From assembly GCA_964502175.1 (NCBI GenBank), contig CAZCVE010000018.1:89430-153429 (forward strand): DNA of 64,000 bases, read 5' to 3'. The notes under the pieces are model-generated. The model searched no databases, was not told where the DNA came from, and saw nothing but the letters and a program-made list of their open reading frames with translations. Position 1 is the first letter of the stretch, and each line of letters opens with the position of its first letter. Below, piece after piece: positions 26,523 to 35,525 of this stretch. This DNA comes from JAFLCL01 sp964502175. GTDB lineage: Bacteria > Myxococcota_A > Polyangia > Polyangiales > Sandaracinaceae. Both the position numbers and the translations under genes were made by a program.

Positions 26523-27722
26523 GTGAAAGTCTCGAACACCGACGTGTGGAGCAACCCCTCCGCCCTGCTGAGGTTCTCGACGTTCATGGACTCCGTGCTC
26601 GGCATGGACGAGCCGAGCGGAGGCTGGGGTGCTCTCGTCGCGGCCATTGATGAGGGTCTACTCGATGAGGTTCTCAACACGGGTTCGCCCGTGACCTCGT
26701 CGCGTGGTGAGGCCGTGCCGACGTTGCTCTGGTGTTGCTGTCTCTACGCGAGTCCCGAAGTCGTGGCGGCGTTGCTCGCGAGAGGGGCAGACCCGAACGT
26801 GTGGACGGGTCGGCCTGCGCCGGAGGCGACAGAGAAACTCCTTCCGCTCAGCGTCGCGTCGAGTCGCGGGAATGCGGAGATCGTTCGCCTCCTCCTCGAT
26901 GCGGGGGCGACAATGGTCGAAGAGGAGACGCTGGTCGCGGCCTGCGAAGGAGGGCATCGTGACGTCTTCGAGTTGCTCGTGTCGCGAGGGGCGCGCGTAG
27001 ACCGGACGTTGAGCTTCGAGGGGATCACGCTTCTCGACCATTGCGTCGGCCCCTACGGAACCTCGGCGGCAACGCGGGCCGGCATCACCGATCGGATTCG
27101 AACGATGTTGGCGGAGAAGTCGGCCGAAGGTCCGCCGCTTCTCGAGTGCGTCGGCCGTCCGCGAAAGATCGAAGGGCTGAGCGCATTCATCCGACCACGC
27201 ATCGATCACGAGCTCTCACTCAGCTGGATCGTTCTCGCGGTCGAGCGACCGCTGGATGCAGTCACTGCGGCGATGGCGACGGAGGGTACCCGCGTGGAAC
27301 GCGACGCTGCAGGACGAGCCGTTGCGGGGCCAGAGGGGCTCGCCCTCATGAGGCTCGGCGGCGTGCCGTGGACGTGGGTGCTCCTCGAAGCCGAGATGCG
27401 CGGCGCAGACTACGGCTCTGGGAGGTGGAGCGGACGCGGCGAGGAACTCGCGCGGCGACTCTCCAAGGATCTGCGCACGCGTGTCGCCTGCGTCGTCGGG
27501 CTCGAGACGAGCGAGTGGTCGTCTGGGAGGCGCGTTGCTGGCGACGAGGCCGAGGCTCGGTCGAAGCGCCGAGCGCTGGCCGTCGTGAGAACATTCGCCG
27601 GGCGTCTCGGGCTGTCGTTGCCCCACGTGCAGTTGACGTCGACGGGGCAGTGGCTGCGCTTCCGTGTGTACGCGACGTCGGCTCGGGCGATCGAGCGGAT
27701 CGACGTCCTCGTGACAGAATGA
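26523..27722 (+). CDS. Ankyrin-repeat protein
   Basis: A 399-residue protein with at least three ankyrin repeats at about 70-160 (SPEVVAALLARGADPNVW, RGNAEIVRLLLDAGATM, GGHRDVFELLVSRGARVD). The C-terminal ~200 residues are an unrecognised domain with GGVPWTWVLLEAEMRG and LTSTGQWLRFRVYAT. No signal peptide. Codon use is a little less GC-biased than its neighbours. It overlaps or nearly abuts a frameshifted small gene and a short protein, forming a compact three-gene set of unknown role. Confidence 0.8.
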   Translation: MKVSNTDVWSNPSALLRFSTFMDSVLGMDEPSGGWGALVAAIDEGLLDEVLNTGSPVTSSRGEAVPTLLWCCCLYASPEVVAALLARGADPNVWTGRPAPEATEKLLPLSVASSRGNAEIVRLLLDAGATMVEEETLVAACEGGHRDVFELLVSRGARVDRTLSFEGITLLDHCVGPYGTSAATRAGITDRIRTMLAEKSAEGPPLLECVGRPRKIEGLSAFIRPRIDHELSLSWIVLAVERPLDAVTAAMATEGTRVERDAAGRAVAGPEGLALMRLGGVPWTWVLLEAEMRGADYGSGRWSGRGEELARRLSKDLRTRVACVVGLETSEWSSGRRVAGDEAEARSKRRALAVVRTFAGRLGLSLPHVQLTSTGQWLRFRVYATSARAIERIDVLVTE

Positions 27723-27753
27723 CCGCAAGTCCCAACGAAGGTGGTCGGGTCCG

Positions 27754-28036
27754 ATGCATTGGCGGTTCCGTACTCTCGAGCAGAGCGTGTTCACCGGTCG
27801 CGAGCCGGAGCTTCGCCAGCGCTTCTTCGGCTATCGCAGCTCGCTCGGACCGCTGCCGGGTTGGTGGAGCGAGGTCGTCGTCGGCGGGAAAGCCCCCGAC
27901 GTTCACCGTCCTGTTGCGCGAGGGGAGGTCGGCCTCGCGACCGGGAGGCACTCGGGCGCGGGTCACTCCAAGCGTTCGCGCACGGGCTCTCTCGGCGGGC
28001 AGCTTCGTTGGCGGGTGGCGGCGAACCAGGAGATGA
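27754..28036 (+). pseudogene. Small protein gene broken by a frameshift
   Basis: The first part reads MHWRFRTLEQSVFTGREPEL, then RFFGYRSSLGPLPGWWSEVV, in frame 1. After a run of five C (27893-27897) that frame turns into low-quality sequence, while the next frame gives PTFTVLLREG and RARALSAGSFVGGW, ending at TGA 28034-28036. Removing one C would join them into one protein of about 94 residues whose stop overlaps an ATG just before the next gene. So this is a recent frameshift, a sequencing error in a C-run or, less likely, programmed slippage. The family is not recognised. Confidence 0.6.
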
Positions 28037-28038
28037 TT

Positions 28039-28293
28039 GTGAAGAACGAGAGCGGTAGCCCGTCGTCCAGACAACTCGTGCTCACCCTTGCCGAGGCACT
28101 CGTGCTCTCCGACTGGCTCGACCGGTTGGAGAAGTCGGAAAACGCGTCTTGCGACGGTGCGGAGCGCGCAGTGTTGGCCCGGATCGGAGCCCAACTCGAC
28201 GAACAACTCGAGGAACTGTTCGCTCCGAACTACAAGAAACTCGTAGCGAAAGCGAAAGAGGAGTTGATCTCCCGGAACGTCGATAGCGCGTGA
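28039..28293 (+). CDS. Small hypothetical protein, 84 aa
   Basis: A short acidic helical protein: LVLTLAEALVLSDWLDRLEK, then AVLARIGAQLDEQLEELFAP and KAKEELISRN. GTG at 28039 was chosen because it has AGGAG six bases upstream; an in-frame ATG at 28033 is also possible. It directly follows the frameshifted gene and may be translationally coupled to it. Function unknown. Confidence 0.65.
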   Translation: MKNESGSPSSRQLVLTLAEALVLSDWLDRLEKSENASCDGAERAVLARIGAQLDEQLEELFAPNYKKLVAKAKEELISRNVDSA

Positions 28294-28602
28294 TGCCGTG
28301 TCGCTGGTTTCATTCGATTGGTGTTCACGTCGTGGCCGCCGATCGGTCGAGCGTCTCGAGCGACAGAGCCCCCACCCTCGGCGCTTCGCGCCTCCGTCCT
28401 CCCCCGCGAGCGGGGGAGGGGAGAGCGAGCCGCCGATCGGCGGAGTCGCGGGTCGGCACGTGAAGACCGACCAGAGCGCGCGGGGCAGAGGCAGAACGGG
28501 CGCGGGTGCGTGGGCCATCGTGAGAACTGATGGGGCGGATTGCGGGGCGCTATTTCCGTGATGGCTCGCCGTCGTGCACCTTCGGGTTCGGAGGTCACGA
28601 CG
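28294..28602. other. 309-base intergenic region with a hairpin repeat
   Basis: No gene is supported. The middle holds a strong G/C hairpin and a perfect palindrome CCGCCGATCGGCGG near 28430-28443. The last 60 bases contain the ribosome site of the next gene. Confidence 0.6.
28366..28425. repeat. G/C hairpin element, family C
   Basis: CCTCCCCCGC-GA-GCGGGGGAGG at 28398-28419 is a perfect 10-base stem with a 2-base loop, preceded by AGCCCCCACCCTCGG. The element at 61586-61620 is of the same type. It may act as a terminator or mRNA 3' end, without a U-run. Confidence 0.65.
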
Positions 28603-29799
28603 ATGCGCCGCTCGAACTTCGACTCGTCCCGGCTGGGACTCCTCGCTTCTCTGTCTGCCCTCTCCGGAGGCGCGTTCGCGAGCGCGTGCTCGGGGACGCA
28701 CATGACGGTCACCGACGCTGGGGCGCAGGCTGATGCAGCCGTCGTGATCGCGGACGACGCGCACGTCGTGGCCGTGCCCGATGCGTTCGTGTCGCCCGAT
28801 GCGGCGCGGACCGTCGAGGGTGAGCCTCTCGAGGCGTGCCTCCTCGGTGGCGGTGAGCTCGTCGAGGTCGCGCGCGTGTTCAACAACGACGTGGAAGATC
28901 ACGGCGCGCTCGTGACCTTCGGCGTGTCCGACACGGGCCTGCTCGCTGCGGCGGGCGCCGACGGAACGCTGAAGTTCTGGACGCTCGACGCGGAGCTCCT
29001 CGGCGTGGTCGACGGAACGCTGCTCACGTACGGCAGCGAGATCGTCGCGCCGATCACCGACATGGCGCTCTCGGGCGAGCGGGTGATCGCAGGCGACGCG
29101 CGCGGCCTCGTCAGCGAGATCCGCGCGGATGGCTCGTACCTTCCGCGCGGCGGCACCACGCCGGATGTTCCGATCGCGGCCGTCACGTACCGCGTGTCGT
29201 CCGACGGCGTGGAGCACATCGCGCACGCGCAGCACTTCGACGGCCTCCTGCCGCTGACGGTGCGTGAAGGAGAGACGGTGCGCGAGCTCGAGAGCGGCCT
29301 CGCGTCGATCCGCGACCTCGCGTACGGCGCCGATGGATCGCTGTGGGTCGCGGGCGCGCGCGCCGTGGGCTCCGAGCAGATCCCCGCCGTGGAGCAGCGC
29401 GACGGCGCCGATCCTTCGCGCGTGCTCCGCACGATCGACGTCGACAGCCGCGAAGGTGGCACCGTGATCGAGCTCGCCACGAGCCAGGACGGAGAGATCG
29501 TCGCCATGCTCACGAACGAGCGGCTCGAGGTCCACCACGCGGCAGGCGTGCGCACGATCCCGTTCACCGGATGGGCCGAGATCATCGGCGTCGGTGCTGC
29601 GCTCACCACGGCCGGCGGCGTCGCGTTCACGGTGGAGTCGGACGGCACGCTCGCGTCGCACGGCGTGCGCGAGGAGCGCGCGCTCGCTCGCGTCGACGTG
29701 GGCGGAAGGCCCGTCGCCGTGCGCACCGACGCGAGCGATCGGCTCGTCGTCGTGGGACGCAGCGACGCGTACCTGGTCGCCTACGCCTGCGAGCGCTGA
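28603..29799 (+). CDS. Lipoprotein with WD40/propeller-like repeats
   Basis: A 398-residue exported protein. The signal peptide ends ASAC-SG, followed by an Asp/Ala linker with DAFVSPDAA. The body has propeller-like repeats, clearest at LLAAAGADGTLKFWTLD and AYGADGSLWVAGARAV, with a closing RLVVVGRSDAYLVAYACE. ATG 28603 has GGAGG eight bases upstream; an alternative ATG lies at 28561. The function is probably binding or scaffolding. Its 3' end overlaps the convergent PepSY gene by 19 bases. Confidence 0.78.
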   Translation: MRRSNFDSSRLGLLASLSALSGGAFASACSGTHMTVTDAGAQADAAVVIADDAHVVAVPDAFVSPDAARTVEGEPLEACLLGGGELVEVARVFNNDVEDHGALVTFGVSDTGLLAAAGADGTLKFWTLDAELLGVVDGTLLTYGSEIVAPITDMALSGERVIAGDARGLVSEIRADGSYLPRGGTTPDVPIAAVTYRVSSDGVEHIAHAQHFDGLLPLTVREGETVRELESGLASIRDLAYGADGSLWVAGARAVGSEQIPAVEQRDGADPSRVLRTIDVDSREGGTVIELATSQDGEIVAMLTNERLEVHHAAGVRTIPFTGWAEIIGVGAALTTAGGVAFTVESDGTLASHGVREERALARVDVGGRPVAVRTDASDRLVVVGRSDAYLVAYACER

Positions 29800-30992
29800 T
29801 CGCGGATCGCGAGCGCGAGCGCTGAGAGGCCCATCACGACGACGATCGCGAGCGCGAGCTGTCCGGAGGGCGCGAGGTCCGCGCGACGCATCGCGAGGTT
29901 CGCGATCACGGTGACGAGCCACGCGAGGCCGACGATCAGCGTCACGCGTCGCTCGAGCGCACGCTCGGTGTCGTGACGCAGCCGCGCGCGGCCGGTGACG
30001 AGGCCCGTCACCGCGAGCGACGTGACGAGCACGCCGAAGACGAACCAGAGCCAGCGCGTGGGGCGCCCACCGATCGAGCCGAAGTGCAGCGGGTCGGTGT
30101 AGTCGGCGGCGAGATCGAGCGGGGCGTCGAGGCCAGCGTCGTGCGTCGCGAGCACGTCGCCGGTCGCGCGATCGATCGCCACGAACGACGCGACGGCGCG
30201 CACACCCGGGCTCGAGCCCGCGCCGAAGACGAGCAGCGGTGCGCTCGCGGTGCGCGGCAGGACGATGCGGTGCGGCTCGAGCCACGGCGCGACGGCACGC
30301 GCACGATCGAGCACGCGCTCGAGAGAGAGTGGTGCGTCGCCGGTCGGCTGATCGCGGATCTCACCGGGGGGGCTGACCTCGAGGCTGCTGCCTGCGTCTT
30401 CCACGATCGTCTCGGCCACGTAGACGAGGCCCGTGACGCCGAAGAGCAGGGCAGGCGCGAGCGCGAGCGTGCCGAACGTGCGGTGGAGGCTCGCGGTGCG
30501 CGCGTGTGCGCTCGTGCCGGTGACGCCGAAGGCGAAGCGACGCTGGCTCGCGAGGCCCGTCGCGATCATCACGAGCAGCACGATCGAGAGCGGCGTGACG
30601 ACGTAGAGGCCGGCGTGACCGATCGCGATCTGACGGTGCACGTCGCGCAAGACGGCGCTCGCGCCGAGCAGCGCGCGTGAGGCGCGCGGACGGCCCGAGG
30701 CATCGAGGTACACGCGGCGCCAGCGGCCCTCCTCGTCGACGATCCACGCGACGGCGCCGTGGTCACCGGTCAGCTCGACGAGGCGCAGCGATCGGTCGTT
30801 CGCGCTCGACCACGCCTCGATCGCGTCGAGCGCGCCGGCCTCGAGCTGGGACGCGCCCGACGGCTCGAGCAACTTCTCGAGATCGATCGACAGCGTCGCG
30901 AGCGTGCCAGTGGCCAGCGTGACGACGAGCGCGGCGCCGAGCGCGCGTGCGATCGCGCCGTGCAGCGCGTAGAGGCGACGTCGATCGATCAC
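29781..30992 (-). CDS. PepSY-associated membrane protein
   Basis: A 403-residue inner-membrane protein with four to six hydrophobic segments. Features include RRLYALHGAIARALGAAL at the N-terminus, LRDVHRQIAIGHAGLY, LHRTFGTLALAPALLFGVTG and a C-terminal block of helices. Two soluble segments fit PepSY domains (VERVL-like region LSLERVLDRARAVAPWLEP). This is the PepSY-TM family, related to proteins used in iron reduction or TonB-linked uptake. The histidines at the helix starts may bind haem. No siderophore genes are near. Confidence 0.85.
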   Translation of the reverse strand: MIDRRRLYALHGAIARALGAALVVTLATGTLATLSIDLEKLLEPSGASQLEAGALDAIEAWSSANDRSLRLVELTGDHGAVAWIVDEEGRWRRVYLDASGRPRASRALLGASAVLRDVHRQIAIGHAGLYVVTPLSIVLLVMIATGLASQRRFAFGVTGTSAHARTASLHRTFGTLALAPALLFGVTGLVYVAETIVEDAGSSLEVSPPGEIRDQPTGDAPLSLERVLDRARAVAPWLEPHRIVLPRTASAPLLVFGAGSSPGVRAVASFVAIDRATGDVLATHDAGLDAPLDLAADYTDPLHFGSIGGRPTRWLWFVFGVLVTSLAVTGLVTGRARLRHDTERALERRVTLIVGLAWLVTVIANLAMRRADLAPSGQLALAIVVVMGLSALALAIRDQRSQA

Positions 30993-31037
30993 GCCGCCTT
31001 CACGATCACGACGGCGGGCACGACGGCTCGGTCGCGC

Positions 31038-31943
31038 TCAGAACAACACGGGCGCTCGCGTGGTGACGCCCGCGCCCCAGAAGCGGTCGGTGCCCGTCAT
31101 CGTCGTCGCGAGGCGGCCTGCGCCCGTCATGCGATCGATCTCGATGAGCTCGCCGGCGTTCGAGAAGCCGTAGACCGAGCGGCCCCAGTAGCCGAGGCCG
31201 AAGATCTGACGGAAGTCCGTGCCGCCGCCGCGGATCGGACCGATCACGCGGATCGTGCTGCGGCCGGTGCCGTCGAACGTGATCTGCGCGAGCGTGTCGA
31301 CCATGTCGTCCATCTGGCGGATGGTCGCGTACGTCGCGCCTTCGACCGAGACGAGGTCACCGCTCGAGAGCCAGCCGTCGGGGTAGCTGCCGAGGCGCGC
31401 GACGCTCGCGTCGGTCGCGTCGATCTCGTAGTAGACGCCCATGTTCGTGGCGCCGACCATCGTCTCGGCGGGGCGGAGCTCGCCGGGCGCGAGGAAGGTG
31501 AGCGCGTAGAACTGCTCGCCCTCGGCCACGTCGAACAGGCCGATCTGCGTGACCACGCCGGTCGTGACGTTCACGGACCAGAGCGCCTCGCGGCTCGACG
31601 TGAACACGTTGCCCGCGGCGTCGACGGCGAGGTCCACCATGTCGTCCGCGTTCGAGCCGTCGCTCTCGGTGAAGCGCGCGATCTCGGTGACTTCGTTCGT
31701 CTCCGCGGAGAACGAGAAGAGCGTGTCGGGCGAGTGCGCGAAGATCAGCGTGTCCTCGAGGGGCGTGCCCGAGTCGGGCAGCGGGCCGGTGTCGAAGCGG
31801 ATGCTGTACGCATCGGGGCCACCGTCGAAGCTGCCCGCGTCGGGGAGGCTCATCATGCCGCGCGTGGTGCACGCGCCCGTGGCGAGGGCCAAGACGAGCG
31901 AGGCCAAGACGAGCGGGGAGAGGGCGATCGAGCGCGAAGTCAT
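31038..31943 (-). CDS. Exported lipoprotein, propeller-like
   Basis: A 301-residue lipoprotein (lipobox ATGAC-TT) with a DAG/Asp-rich linker. The rest resembles a quinoprotein- or NHL-like propeller: VDLAVDAAGNVFTSSREALW, YALTFLAPGEL and IFGLGYWGRSVYGFSNAGELI, with repeated turns about 45-50 residues apart. An ATG three codons upstream (31952) is also possible. Function unknown. It is transcribed away from the gene at 32025. Confidence 0.78.
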   Translation of the reverse strand: MTSRSIALSPLVLASLVLALATGACTTRGMMSLPDAGSFDGGPDAYSIRFDTGPLPDSGTPLEDTLIFAHSPDTLFSFSAETNEVTEIARFTESDGSNADDMVDLAVDAAGNVFTSSREALWSVNVTTGVVTQIGLFDVAEGEQFYALTFLAPGELRPAETMVGATNMGVYYEIDATDASVARLGSYPDGWLSSGDLVSVEGATYATIRQMDDMVDTLAQITFDGTGRSTIRVIGPIRGGGTDFRQIFGLGYWGRSVYGFSNAGELIEIDRMTGAGRLATTMTGTDRFWGAGVTTRAPVLF

Positions 31944-32011
31944 CCCGCCCATTCGCGCGCCTTCGGCCGCGAGTCAAGGACACCGGGGTTCCGCGGGCGT
32001 CCGAACCTGCG

Positions 32012-32017
32012 TACCGT
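32012..32017 (+). promoter_or_regulatory. -10 box for a leaderless transcript
   Basis: TACCGT ends seven bases before the ATG at 32025. Confidence 0.45.
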
Positions 32018-32024
32018 CGATGTG

Positions 32025-32696
32025 ATGCAGTCGACGAAGCAGCGCATCGAACGGCTCGCGCTCGGGTGTCTCGCGGTGCTCGGTGTCGCAGGGGTCGGTC
32101 TCGCGACGCCCGATCTCGCGAGCGCGCAGGGCGCGACGCGCGCAGAGCTCGTCGCGAGCGCGCGGTCGGCGGCGAGTCGTGGTGCGTACGAGGACGCGGT
32201 GCGCGGCTATTCGCAGGCGCGTGCGAGCGGGGGAAGTGGCCTCGACGTGGAGCTCGCGCTCGCCAGCTGGCAGGCGGGACAAGACGGCTTCGCGCTCGAC
32301 GTCCTCGCGCAGTCGCGCGAAGACGAAGCGCCGCTGCTCGCGCACGCGATGCGCGCCGACCTCGATCCGGCGCTCGTGCTCACGCTCCGACCCGACACGC
32401 GCCGCGACCTCATCGCGCAGCTCGCGATCGCGCAGGCCGAGCTCGACGCCTCGCAAGGCCTCGTGTGGGCCTCGGCGCTCGCGGCGACGGGGACCATGCT
32501 CGCGTTCCTCTGGCCCACGGGCGCATGTCAGGGCGCGTGCGACGACGTGCGGCTCCACACGGCCGGCGCGCTGGGGCTCGTGTCTCTCTCGACGCTCGCC
32601 GCAGGCCTCACGCTCGCGATCGCCGGCCGCGTCACGCGCGCGGGCGCCGCGTCACCGCTCCGCGCCGACGCGCGCGGTGTCTCGCTCGTGTTCTGA
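32025..32696 (+). CDS. Exported membrane-hairpin protein, hypothetical
   Basis: A 223-residue protein. The signal peptide is cleaved near ASAQG, and a TPR-like helical part follows (SRGAYEDAVRGYSQARASGG, LALASWQAGQDGFALDVL). The C-terminus is a membrane hairpin with a Cys-containing loop (GACQGACDD) and ends SPLRADARGVSLVF. The C-terminal plan matches the protein at 9437. Function unknown. It converges on the SRPBCC gene. Confidence 0.78.
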   Translation: MQSTKQRIERLALGCLAVLGVAGVGLATPDLASAQGATRAELVASARSAASRGAYEDAVRGYSQARASGGSGLDVELALASWQAGQDGFALDVLAQSREDEAPLLAHAMRADLDPALVLTLRPDTRRDLIAQLAIAQAELDASQGLVWASALAATGTMLAFLWPTGACQGACDDVRLHTAGALGLVSLSTLAAGLTLAIAGRVTRAGAASPLRADARGVSLVF

Positions 32697-32710
32697 GAAG
32701 CGCGAAAACG

Positions 32711-33157
32711 CTAACCCTCCGCGCGCTTCTTGAGCTCGCGCGCCACGCCGCCGAAGCCGTCGTCGAGCGAGCCTCCGAACATCGAGAAGACGAGGCCGCC
32801 CATCCAGCCCTCGATCGCGTCCTCGGTGACGTAGCGCGAGCGCGTCTCGGAGATCGGCGTGATCGTCTGCACGCGCTCCGCGATCACGCCCGGCATGGTG
32901 GCGCCCCACACGAGACGACCCGGCGTCGAGCCTTCGGGCGCGCGCACCTCGCGAACCGTCTCGCGCTGGGAGAGCGTGATGCGCCAGCGGCTCATCCGGA
33001 CGCGCATGTCGATCGACTCTCCCGCGGCGAGCTTGCTGCGCATCGACACGGTGAACGGGTTCCACTCGCCATAACGATCGAGATCGACGAGCACCGCCCA
33101 CACACGGCTCGCGGGCGCCTCGATCTCCACCTCTGCACGGAACACGCGTCGAGCCAT
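32711..33157 (-). CDS. SRPBCC (START-like) family protein
   Basis: A 148-residue single-domain protein of the polyketide-cyclase/SRPBCC type. It starts with AEVEIEAPASRVWAVLVDLD and WNPFTVSM and ends with a long C-terminal helix (GVARELKKRAEG). The fold forms a deep pocket for a hydrophobic ligand; ligand and pathway are unknown. A TAGAGT box ends six bases before the ATG, predicting a leaderless mRNA. Confidence 0.88.
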   Translation of the reverse strand: MARRVFRAEVEIEAPASRVWAVLVDLDRYGEWNPFTVSMRSKLAAGESIDMRVRMSRWRITLSQRETVREVRAPEGSTPGRLVWGATMPGVIAERVQTITPISETRSRYVTEDAIEGWMGGLVFSMFGGSLDDGFGGVARELKKRAEG

Positions 33158-33163
33158 CGGCGC

Positions 33164-33169
33164 ACTCTA
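33164..33169 (-). promoter_or_regulatory. -10 box for a leaderless transcript
   Basis: TAGAGT on the minus strand is followed by six bases and then the ATG at 33157. Confidence 0.5.
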
Positions 33170-33317
33170 CTCGACCGTCCCTGCCGGTCGCTTCCGCACA
33201 GTGTGCCGCCGCTTCACAGCGAGCCCCGGCGCGACTCTGGATTCGCGAGCGCGCTGGTCACGAATTGCGCTTCGTCAGGCTCACGCTCGTCGGTACGGGG
33301 CGTGCGAATGGGCGGCG

Positions 33318-35180
33318 ATGTGGCTGCGCTCGATCATGCCGCTCGCGCTGGCGCTCTGGGTCGCTGTGGGCGTGGACCGCGCGCAGGCTCAGACGGAGGA
33401 CGAGGCCGTGCCCGCCCCGCCCGACGCGGTGGGCTCGCCGCCCGGTCGCGGAACGATCCCCGTCGCGCGCGTGACGCTCAGCGGTCAGTCGGAACGTGGA
33501 GCTCAGCTCGGCGTGGATCTCGCGCTCGATTCCCGGGCACGCACTCTGATCGCTGCGAGGGCGCGTGGCGGCGTGCTCGTGTTCCACCGTTCAGCCGATG
33601 TGTGGAGCGTTGGCGACGCGTTTCATCCGAGCTCTGCCGGACGAACGGCGGTCCTGTCGGTGGCCATCGATGGTGCCGGAACGCTCGCGGTCGCAGGGTT
33701 CGATCGAGGGCACGTGTCGGTGCTGTCGATCAGCGGCAGACGAGTCGCGGAGCTCCAGGCGCTCACGCCCGACGGCGCGCCCGACAGCGGAGGGTTCGGC
33801 GCGTCGGTCGCCGTCTCGGGGGACGGAGCGTGGATCGTGGTCGGCGCACCGCGACGTCGAGGTCGGGTGGCGGGTGCCGTGTTCGTGTTCCGTCGCCAGG
33901 GCGAGCGCTGGCGCAGGGTCGGCGTGCTGGTCTCGCCGCTCGCCGATCCGGAAGACGGATTCGGCGCGCGCGTCGTCCTCTCGGCTGACGCCTCGCGGAT
34001 CGTCGTCGCCGCACCGCGCGCGGCCTTCGCTGCTGACCGCTCGGGAGCGGCGTTCGTGTTCGCGCGAGAGGGCGATCGCTTCGTTCACGTCCAATCACTG
34101 GTCCACCGCGATGGGGAAGACGGTGCCGACTTCGGACGCAGCCTCGCGCTCAGCGCTGCGGGCACGACGCTCGTGGTCGGCGCCCCCATGCAGGACGTGG
34201 CGGAGGCCCGTGACGCGGGCGAGGCGGTCGTGTTCGAGGCGTCGGACTCGTGCGGCTTTCGCGCGGTGCAGGTGCTGCGTCCTTCGGTCGAAGAGATCGG
34301 CCGAGGCGTTCGAAATCTCGGTCGAGCGGTGGCCATCGGTGGTGACCGGGTGGCCGTGGCGCGGCGCGGTGCGGCGCCGCTCGTGGTCGAGCTGGGCAGT
34401 GAGGTCGCTCCGTTCGCGCTCGAGAGCGTGCGCCGGATCGACGATGCGCTGGGTACGAGCGTCGTTCTGTCGGGGGACGGGAGCTTGGTGTTCGTCGGCG
34501 CGCCGCACGACGAGTCGCGAGGGGTGTGGCGCGCAGGCGGAGTCGACGTGCACGAGATCGCGACCGACGGGGACGCGGCTCGTATCCGGGCGAGTCGACC
34601 TGCCCTCGAGGAACGGAGCCTCGAGACGGTCCGTCGCGCTGCGGCACGCGAGCGCGATCTGCACGAGCGCATCGCCCTGCAAGCCACGTTGGGCGTCGTT
34701 CTCGTGGGAGTCACCACCGCTTCGATGCTCGGGTTCCGCGCGGAGCTCAGGAGCCCGAGCGCTTGCTCTGGCTTCTTCTGCGTCGATGCCACTCATGTGC
34801 TCTCGGCGGTGAGCCTCATCGTGTTGCCCCTCGCCATGTCCGCGTTGGCCATCGGAGGCATCGGCGCGCTCGGGACGTCCGCGCGCGGACGCGCGCGGCG
34901 CGTGGATTCCTTCTTGGGCTATGTGGTCGGTGCGGTCCCCGGTGCGGGGATCGTCGCGTTGATCGCGCTGCTCGATCGCGGTGCCGTGAGCCACGACGAG
35001 GGCGAGGCGCTCCTCGGCGGAGGCATCGCGCTCGCAGGCCTCCTCGCAGTCGGCGGAGCGATCCTCGCGAGCGCCATCTCGGACGACTCGATCCAGGCAC
35101 CACACGACGTGCCCGACCTCGTGCCTCTCGTGCAGCTCGGACACGAGCACGTGATCCTCGGCCTCGGCGGCGCGCTGTGA
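33318..35180 (+). CDS. Exported FG-GAP-like propeller with C-terminal membrane domain
   Basis: A 620-residue protein. The signal peptide ends AQAQT. Several FG-GAP-like blades follow (GFGASVAVSGDGAWIVVGAP, GFGARVVLSADASRIVVAAP, ADFGRSLALSAAGTTLVVGA) with roughly 60-residue spacing. Unlike the lipoprotein at 11869, it then has four membrane segments. The first two enclose SACSGFFCVDA, like the Cys loop at 9437. Codon use is slightly less GC-biased than nearby genes. The ATG at 33318 begins the signal peptide. Role unknown, probably at the inner membrane facing outward. Confidence 0.78.
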   Translation: MWLRSIMPLALALWVAVGVDRAQAQTEDEAVPAPPDAVGSPPGRGTIPVARVTLSGQSERGAQLGVDLALDSRARTLIAARARGGVLVFHRSADVWSVGDAFHPSSAGRTAVLSVAIDGAGTLAVAGFDRGHVSVLSISGRRVAELQALTPDGAPDSGGFGASVAVSGDGAWIVVGAPRRRGRVAGAVFVFRRQGERWRRVGVLVSPLADPEDGFGARVVLSADASRIVVAAPRAAFAADRSGAAFVFAREGDRFVHVQSLVHRDGEDGADFGRSLALSAAGTTLVVGAPMQDVAEARDAGEAVVFEASDSCGFRAVQVLRPSVEEIGRGVRNLGRAVAIGGDRVAVARRGAAPLVVELGSEVAPFALESVRRIDDALGTSVVLSGDGSLVFVGAPHDESRGVWRAGGVDVHEIATDGDAARIRASRPALEERSLETVRRAAARERDLHERIALQATLGVVLVGVTTASMLGFRAELRSPSACSGFFCVDATHVLSAVSLIVLPLAMSALAIGGIGALGTSARGRARRVDSFLGYVVGAVPGAGIVALIALLDRGAVSHDEGEALLGGGIALAGLLAVGGAILASAISDDSIQAPHDVPDLVPLVQLGHEHVILGLGGAL

Positions 35181-35525
35181 TCAGGGCGGGACGGGGCGGA
35201 GGCTCACTCGGATCGTCGTGAGGCCGGGGGGCAGCTCGATGTCGAGGTCGTGGGGGAAGTAGCCGTCGGCGGTGATCGTGAAGCGGCGCGGGCCTGCGCG
35301 GAGCTCGATGGGGCGCACCGCGACCACGCGCGCGCCGCCGAGGAAGCGCTCGTCGGTGTAGACGCGCGCTGTGGACGGCTCGAGGACGAAGCGGACCGTC
35401 GCGTTGCTCACGGGGCGTGGGCTGGCAGAGCAACCGAGCGCGCCGAGCGCGAGCGTCGCGGCACTCGACGAGAGCAGGGCCCGACGGGTGCACGCTCGGT
35501 GTGCGGTCTTCTTCGAGGTCGTCAT
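35181..35525 (-). CDS. Small PEGA-like lipoprotein
   Basis: A 114-residue protein. A twin-arginine-like start (TRRALLSSSAATLALGALGC) gives a lipobox ending ALGC-SA, followed by one PEGA-like beta domain (VRFVLEPSTARVYTDERFLG, RRFTITADGYFPHDLDIELP). ATG 35525 overlaps the stop of the upstream gene (ATGA); an ATG four codons earlier is possible. It is the last gene of a three-gene unit led by a peptidyl-prolyl isomerase. Confidence 0.8.
   Translation of the reverse strand: MTTSKKTAHRACTRRALLSSSAATLALGALGCSASPRPVSNATVRFVLEPSTARVYTDERFLGGARVVAVRPIELRAGPRRFTITADGYFPHDLDIELPPGLTTIRVSLRPVPP

Noticed and set aside
28039..28293. Single 179-residue protein starting at 27754
   Set aside because: After the C-run the frame loses protein-like character, while the next frame gains it. 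A separate small protein with its own ribosome site is more likely.
27346..30285. Very long minus-strand open frame (979 codons) across several genes
   Set aside because: Its sequence is Arg/His/Asp-rich shadow translation of GC-rich plus-strand genes, with no family motifs. The plus-strand genes there have signals and domains.
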